Source: Picosynechococcus sp. PCC 7003 (GTDB lineage Bacteria > Cyanobacteriota > Cyanobacteriia > Cyanobacteriales > MRBY01). From it: a stretch of DNA of 64,000 bases. The notes beneath the pieces were generated by a model. The model was not told the origin of the DNA, did no database searches, and was given only the letters and a program-made list of their open reading frames with translations. Position numbers and translations under genes: made by a program. How positions within the stretch are numbered: the first letter of the stretch is position 1; each line of letters starts with the position of its first letter. The DNA is taken from positions 824,661 through 888,660 of the forward strand of contig NZ_CP016474.1 in NCBI RefSeq assembly GCF_001693255.1, read 5' to 3'. This document shows positions 60,994 through 64,000 of the stretch, piece after piece.

Positions 60994-61269
60994 ATGGCTA
61001 CGGAAAAGACGGCAAGTGAAGCGGCTTTATCGGAACGGGAGATCGAAATTGTCGATTTGGTGGCAGCGGGTCTGACGAACCATGAGATTGCGGCGCGCCT
61101 CGACATTAGCAAGCGCACTGTAGACAACCACATCAGTAATATTCTGACAAAAACGGCGACGGATAACCGCGTTTCCCTGGTGCGCTGGGCGTTACAGTGG
61201 GGGAAAGTGTGTCTTGATAATGTGAACTGTTGTGCTCTACCGAATCAGTCTGCGTCCTCGGATTCATGA
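60994..61269 (+). CDS. pedR: LuxR-type regulator, PedR-like
   Basis: A 91-residue single-domain regulator. SEREIEIVDLVAAGLTNHEIAARLDISKRTVDNHISNILTKT (about 14-55) is the LuxR/NarL helix-turn-helix, with no receiver domain. The size and the C-terminal cysteines in DNVNCCALP match PedR (ssl0564 of Synechocystis), whose activity falls when thioredoxin reduces its cysteine after a shift to high light. Its stop overlaps the next start as ATGA, so the two genes are translationally coupled. The ribosome-binding site is GAAGGG. Confidence 0.78.
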   Translation: MATEKTASEAALSEREIEIVDLVAAGLTNHEIAARLDISKRTVDNHISNILTKTATDNRVSLVRWALQWGKVCLDNVNCCALPNQSASSDS

Positions 61270-61781
61270 AGCGTGCTTGGGCGATCGCCTTGTTAGGGAT
61301 CTCATGTATCGGCTGCCAGAGTACCAGTTTTGTGACGCCCCCAGCCGACCCCCTCGGCAATAATCTCAATAGTCTCCATAGCGAAAAAAATCCCCGCCTT
61401 TCTGATGAAGGCCGTTACCTGGTCTTTAGTAGCGATCGCCGCCAGCAACGGCGTATTTTTTTGTATGATCTCGCCCAACGCAAACTCTTGCCCCTGCCCG
61501 GTTTAAATCAGCCCAATGTGTTCTATGACCAGCCAGATATTAGCCGCAATGGCCGCTTCATTGTCTACACTTCAGAGCAGGAAGGCAAAACGAATATTTA
61601 TCTCTACGACCGCCAAACGTTCCAGAGCCAAAATCTGACCCGCACCTATATTGGTCAAGTGCGTAATCCGACCGTCAGCGGCGATGGCCGTTGGATAGCC
61701 TTTGAAGGCGATCGCACTGGGCAATGGGATATTGAGGTGATTGATCGCGGTGTTCAACCGGATTTGGTCGAAGCAGAATAA
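61266..61781 (+). CDS. PD40/TolB-like beta-propeller lipoprotein, paralogue of 43274-43777
   Basis: A 171-residue protein starting MKRAWAIALLGISCIGCQS, where IGC is a lipobox-like site. Three PD40 blades follow: LSDEGRYLVFSSDRRQQRRIFLYDL, ISRNGRFIVYTSEQEGKTNIYLYDR and VSGDGRWIAFEGDRTGQWDIEVIDR. Their order and spacing match the lipoprotein at 43274-43777, so the two are paralogues with similarly short propellers. It is translationally coupled to pedR through ATGA, which may tie its level to redox or light. The function is unknown. Confidence 0.82.
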   Translation: MKRAWAIALLGISCIGCQSTSFVTPPADPLGNNLNSLHSEKNPRLSDEGRYLVFSSDRRQQRRIFLYDLAQRKLLPLPGLNQPNVFYDQPDISRNGRFIVYTSEQEGKTNIYLYDRQTFQSQNLTRTYIGQVRNPTVSGDGRWIAFEGDRTGQWDIEVIDRGVQPDLVEAE

Positions 61782-61785
61782 CTAA

Positions 61786-61818
61786 ACCCCAAGACCCACT
61801 CGCGCGAGATCCTGGGGT
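61786..61818. terminator. Inverted repeat between convergent genes
   Basis: ACCCCAAGA (61786-61794) and TCCTGGGGT (61810-61818) pair with one mismatch around a loop that contains TCGCGCGA. It sits between the convergent stops of the PD40 gene and the linker gene, and may act on both transcripts. The T-run is weak on both sides. Confidence 0.55.
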
Positions 61819-61887
61819 GAAAATTTGTGCATTGCTTGGGAGATATCCCCAAGGGATTGAAATCTCTCGCTCAATCGAGTAATTAGC

Positions 61888-62616
61888 CTACAGCTTGATG
61901 ATTTCAAAGGCGGCCAAAGCAACGGCGATCGCCCCTAAAATCAATGTCCCAGCCCCAGCAATGGTGACAGTTCTCCCAATCACACTAACCCAAGCAGGAG
62001 CCACCCACGGCGTTTCATCTTGTTCTTGGAAATAACCCAAATCTTCTAACTGTTGACGATAATCAGCACCATAGCGGGGCATCCGGGCAAAGGGCAAATT
62101 CCCTTCTGTACGTTGGGGTAAGATGCGGCGCCGTTGGTAAGGCACGGTATCTAAGCCAAAATTGTCGAGATATTCCTCAGAGTTTAAGAGGGCATCCACA
62201 AAGCCATTTAAACCTTGGGTCGCCAACAAAATAGACCAAGAGAGAACTTCTTTTTGACCATAAATATCGCGACCGAGTACCCGCTGAACACACATCTGCA
62301 CAAAGCGATAATTATTGTTCACGTCATAGTTCCGTTGCCGGAAAGACTCGGACAATAACAACGCCCGGATAAAGTCCTGAACGGTGATAAAGCCGGATTT
62401 CAGCTTAGATTCTTGAACTTTCAGGCGATTTTGTTCAAGCATCTGCTGCTCATTGAAAATTTGACGATAGGCCGCTTGAATTAAGGTATCAAAATCTGTT
62501 TTTGCAAAAGCCGATGCCACGCTAAATTGCTTGGGACTTTCTTCACTGCCGATAAAAAAATCTTGTACCCGTTGATTCTGAGAGCTTGGTTCGTAGGTCA
62601 ATAAAGGTATAGTCAT
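61888..62616 (-). CDS. cpcL: Phycobilisome rod linker with C-terminal membrane anchor (CpcL/CpcG2 type)
   Basis: A 242-residue protein. It starts TIPLLTYEPSSQNQRV, a motif shared by CpcG linkers, and continues with the Pfam00427 linker domain (about 25-165: LIQAAYRQIFNEQQML, SGFITVQDFIRALLLSESFR, RFVQMCVQRVLGRDIYG, SEEYLDNFGLDTVPYQRRR). The last 40 residues include a hydrophobic helix (WVSVIGRTVTIAGAGTLILGAIAVALAAFEIIKL). Such a helix sets CpcL apart from core-binding CpcG and lets rods attach to the membrane, delivering energy to photosystem I. Here it is a single gene, not in a cpc operon. The symbol rests on this tail. Confidence 0.85.
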   Translation of the reverse strand: MTIPLLTYEPSSQNQRVQDFFIGSEESPKQFSVASAFAKTDFDTLIQAAYRQIFNEQQMLEQNRLKVQESKLKSGFITVQDFIRALLLSESFRQRNYDVNNNYRFVQMCVQRVLGRDIYGQKEVLSWSILLATQGLNGFVDALLNSEEYLDNFGLDTVPYQRRRILPQRTEGNLPFARMPRYGADYRQQLEDLGYFQEQDETPWVAPAWVSVIGRTVTIAGAGTLILGAIAVALAAFEIIKL

Positions 62617-63014
62617 TTTTTTATAGTAAGTATTGACTTTAGAATATAAAAAGAATTAACTTTATCAAAACTATAGGCTAGACTGGGCAAGGTTTCAGGA
62701 AGGTTGCTTTTTTTAAAGTAAGATTTATTTTTCTTAAGTTTTGGCCACAATCCCCCCTAAGGGTCTACGGATATAATGTATTCGTTACTTGAAAATATTC
62801 AATAAAACCCGAATCAATTTGATCTTAAAAAAAAGGCGATCGCCGCTCCTGATTTAGTTCATAAAAATCAAGATGGCTATGAATTTTTGGAAATTGCTCA
62901 TTACTGCTGATTTTCAATTAGCAAGTTGATTTTTGAAGCGATCACCCTCCTTATCTCTCCACATAATTGAACGGCGATCGCCTTGAACATGAACGATATT
63001 AAGAATAATTGAAA
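62617..63014. other. AT-rich intergenic region without a supported gene
   Basis: 398 bases between the linker start and the kinase stop. The first part is the leader and promoter of the linker gene. A TATAAT stands at 62772-62777 on the plus strand without a good -35. Two HIP1-type palindromes lie near 62836 and 62972. Positions 62812-62910 hold a frame without a start that reads KKKAIAAPDLVHKNQDGY and then EFLEIAHYC before a stop, perhaps a gene remnant. Nothing else is seen. Confidence 0.4.
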
Positions 63015-64000
63015 TTACTTATTAATGACAATTACAGGATGTGCTCTGGGGTAGGGGCTTCCTGGAAAAGCGGAAAAAGAGACCTTATCCCCCAATTGAG
63101 GAGACCTCCCATAAACACTATCAAAATGAAAAAAAGTTTTTTGACCATTGTCATCTCGAATAAATCCATAAGTAGGCTTAGGATGTTCAATAAATTCACC
63201 AATTTTTCGAGAAATGACAGGATAACAAAAAGTTTCGCATACTTTCACTAATTCATTAGCTGTTGGTCTATCTTTTGGATTTTTCTGTAAACAAGAAAGA
63301 ATTACATTGAATAACTCATCCCCTAAAAATTTAAACTGAATTTTATTTTCGAGATAAGTAGGCTTGCTTGGAAGTTCAGCATCTAAGATCTTTTTTACTG
63401 CCTTTAAGCCGAAACCGAACGGTTTTTCTCCGCTGACTATTTCATAAACCATTGCTCCAAGAGACCAAATGTCAGATTCTTTACCTGCAGCATGAGAATC
63501 TTCAATCATTTCCGGAGACATATATGGGAGCGCACCAATAGCTGTTTTAGAGGTGCTTAGTGAACTTTCTCCTTCTGCTGTGGCTTCAGCCATTTCTTCC
63601 TCAGCCATTTTTGCAATACCAAAATCAGTAATCTTAATTTCTGTCAAGTTAAAATCATCGGTCGACATCACATTACTTGGCTTTAAGTCCCTGTGGACTA
63701 CGCCAGCTTCATGTGCAACAGCAATGCCCTTTGCTAAATAGTGTAAAATCTTGGCTGTTAAATAAGGATCAACAAAATTAGTCCTTTGTAATAAACCATC
63801 TTTCAAATTCTTTCCTTGAATAAATTCTTCAATTAAGTATTGATGCTTGTCAGTTTCAAAATAATCCAATGTTTTAGCTACATTTGGATGATTAACCTTT
63901 GCACTCATTCTTGCACTTCTCGCAAATCTTTTCGTCGCAGATGAGTTAAAAGGAACTTTTAGTGCAACTTCACGTTTTATTACTCGATCAAAAGCAAGAT
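63015..64000 (-). CDS. Ser/Thr protein kinase with C-terminal cold-shock-like domain (5' end outside window)
   Basis: The frame runs past the window edge; at least 327 residues are visible. The kinase parts are VALKVPF (catalytic Lys), VVHRDLKPSNVM, ITDFGIAKMA, YMSPEMIE and DIWSLGAMVYEIVSGEKPFG, with a late DRPTANELVK. The glycine loop lies just outside. The last 60 residues, IGEFIEHPKPTYGFIRDDNGQ and TFFHFDSVYGRSPQLGDKVSF, resemble a cold-shock nucleic-acid-binding domain (RNP-like GFI and FFHF). The coding sequence is AT-rich and lacks HIP1, suggesting acquisition. The C-terminal call is moderate. Confidence 0.85.
   Translation of the reverse strand, partial: LAFDRVIKREVALKVPFNSSATKRFARSARMSAKVNHPNVAKTLDYFETDKHQYLIEEFIQGKNLKDGLLQRTNFVDPYLTAKILHYLAKGIAVAHEAGVVHRDLKPSNVMSTDDFNLTEIKITDFGIAKMAEEEMAEATAEGESSLSTSKTAIGALPYMSPEMIEDSHAAGKESDIWSLGAMVYEIVSGEKPFGFGLKAVKKILDAELPSKPTYLENKIQFKFLGDELFNVILSCLQKNPKDRPTANELVKVCETFCYPVISRKIGEFIEHPKPTYGFIRDDNGQKTFFHFDSVYGRSPQLGDKVSFSAFPGSPYPRAHPVIVINK

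Noticed and set aside
62772-62777. TATAAT as a promoter for an antisense or small RNA
   Set aside because: No acceptable -35 hexamer at 16-18 bases and no downstream gene on that strand; kept only as a note.

Overview
The window is a stretch of cyanobacterial chromosome. It carries photosystem genes (psbI, psaD), a phycobilisome linker of the CpcG/CpcL family, a PedR-like regulator, tocopherol cyclase, ycf35 and many families known mainly from cyanobacteria. It is also littered with the HIP1 palindrome GCGATCGC. Gene content and composition fit a unicellular Synechococcus/Picosynechococcus-type organism (PCC 7002-like). That lineage call rests on recall and gene order, not on a database match. 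Genes are dense on both strands. There is one tRNA (Pro, CGG), no rRNA, no CRISPR array and one clear transposon-type insertion.

Layout. 1-6 kb: a truncated secreted hydrolase, psbI, small secreted or membrane proteins, an SLH porin of the iron-uptake type and a lumenal pentapeptide protein. 6-14.5 kb: tRNA-Pro, lipA, a Uma2 protein, a cysteine desulfurase, rne, mazG, an unknown AT-rich gene and a GntR regulator. 14.6-16.4 kb: a thioredoxin-reductase-like flavoprotein that looks like DDOR, next to a type II peroxiredoxin. 16.4-23.8 kb: a sulfur-uptake island with an SLC13 permease divergent from sbpA, a NIL-domain protein, cysT, cysW, cysA and a Crp-family regulator. 24-30.9 kb: DUF2997, ycf35 and a 4Fe-4S ferredoxin, then a lipoprotein, a methyltransferase, a thioredoxin-TPR protein, psaD, trpE, a MOSC protein and DUF1823. 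30.9-32.4 kb: an IS200/IS605-type tnpB element with a tiny divergent ribbon-helix-helix gene.

32.5-42.7 kb is metabolic: a choice-of-anchor I protein, pcm, tyrA, a YlqD-like protein, acyl-ACP/CoA synthetase, argF, msrB, a repeat cluster, pdxA and tocopherol cyclase. 43.2-47.7 kb is a minus-strand operon-like run: pdhB, secD, secF, a membrane protein and a PD40 lipoprotein. 48-56.5 kb: hspA with a probable RNA thermometer, an unknown 456-residue protein, ilvD, a mazEF module behind a perfect 42-bp dyad, mutL and the bifunctional NAD(P)HX repair enzyme. 56-61.8 kb: DUF2358, an OmpA-like anchored protein, an unknown protein, hemJ, cynS divergent from an isochorismatase-fold hydrolase with an NtcA site between them, then pedR coupled to a second PD40 lipoprotein. 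The window ends with a membrane-anchored CpcL-type linker and a truncated AT-rich Ser/Thr kinase with a cold-shock-like C-terminal domain.

Several themes recur. Sulfur supply is served by two transport systems sharing one control region, with a candidate local regulator. Redox control is represented by DDOR, peroxiredoxin, PedR, the thioredoxin-TPR protein and MsrB. Nitrogen scavenging is represented by cyanase with an NtcA site. Most of the window is ordinary core genome. The least explained parts are the sulfate-island dyads, the paralogous PD40 lipoproteins, the tnpB/RHH unit, the cynS-hydrolase pair and the kinase-CSD fusion.
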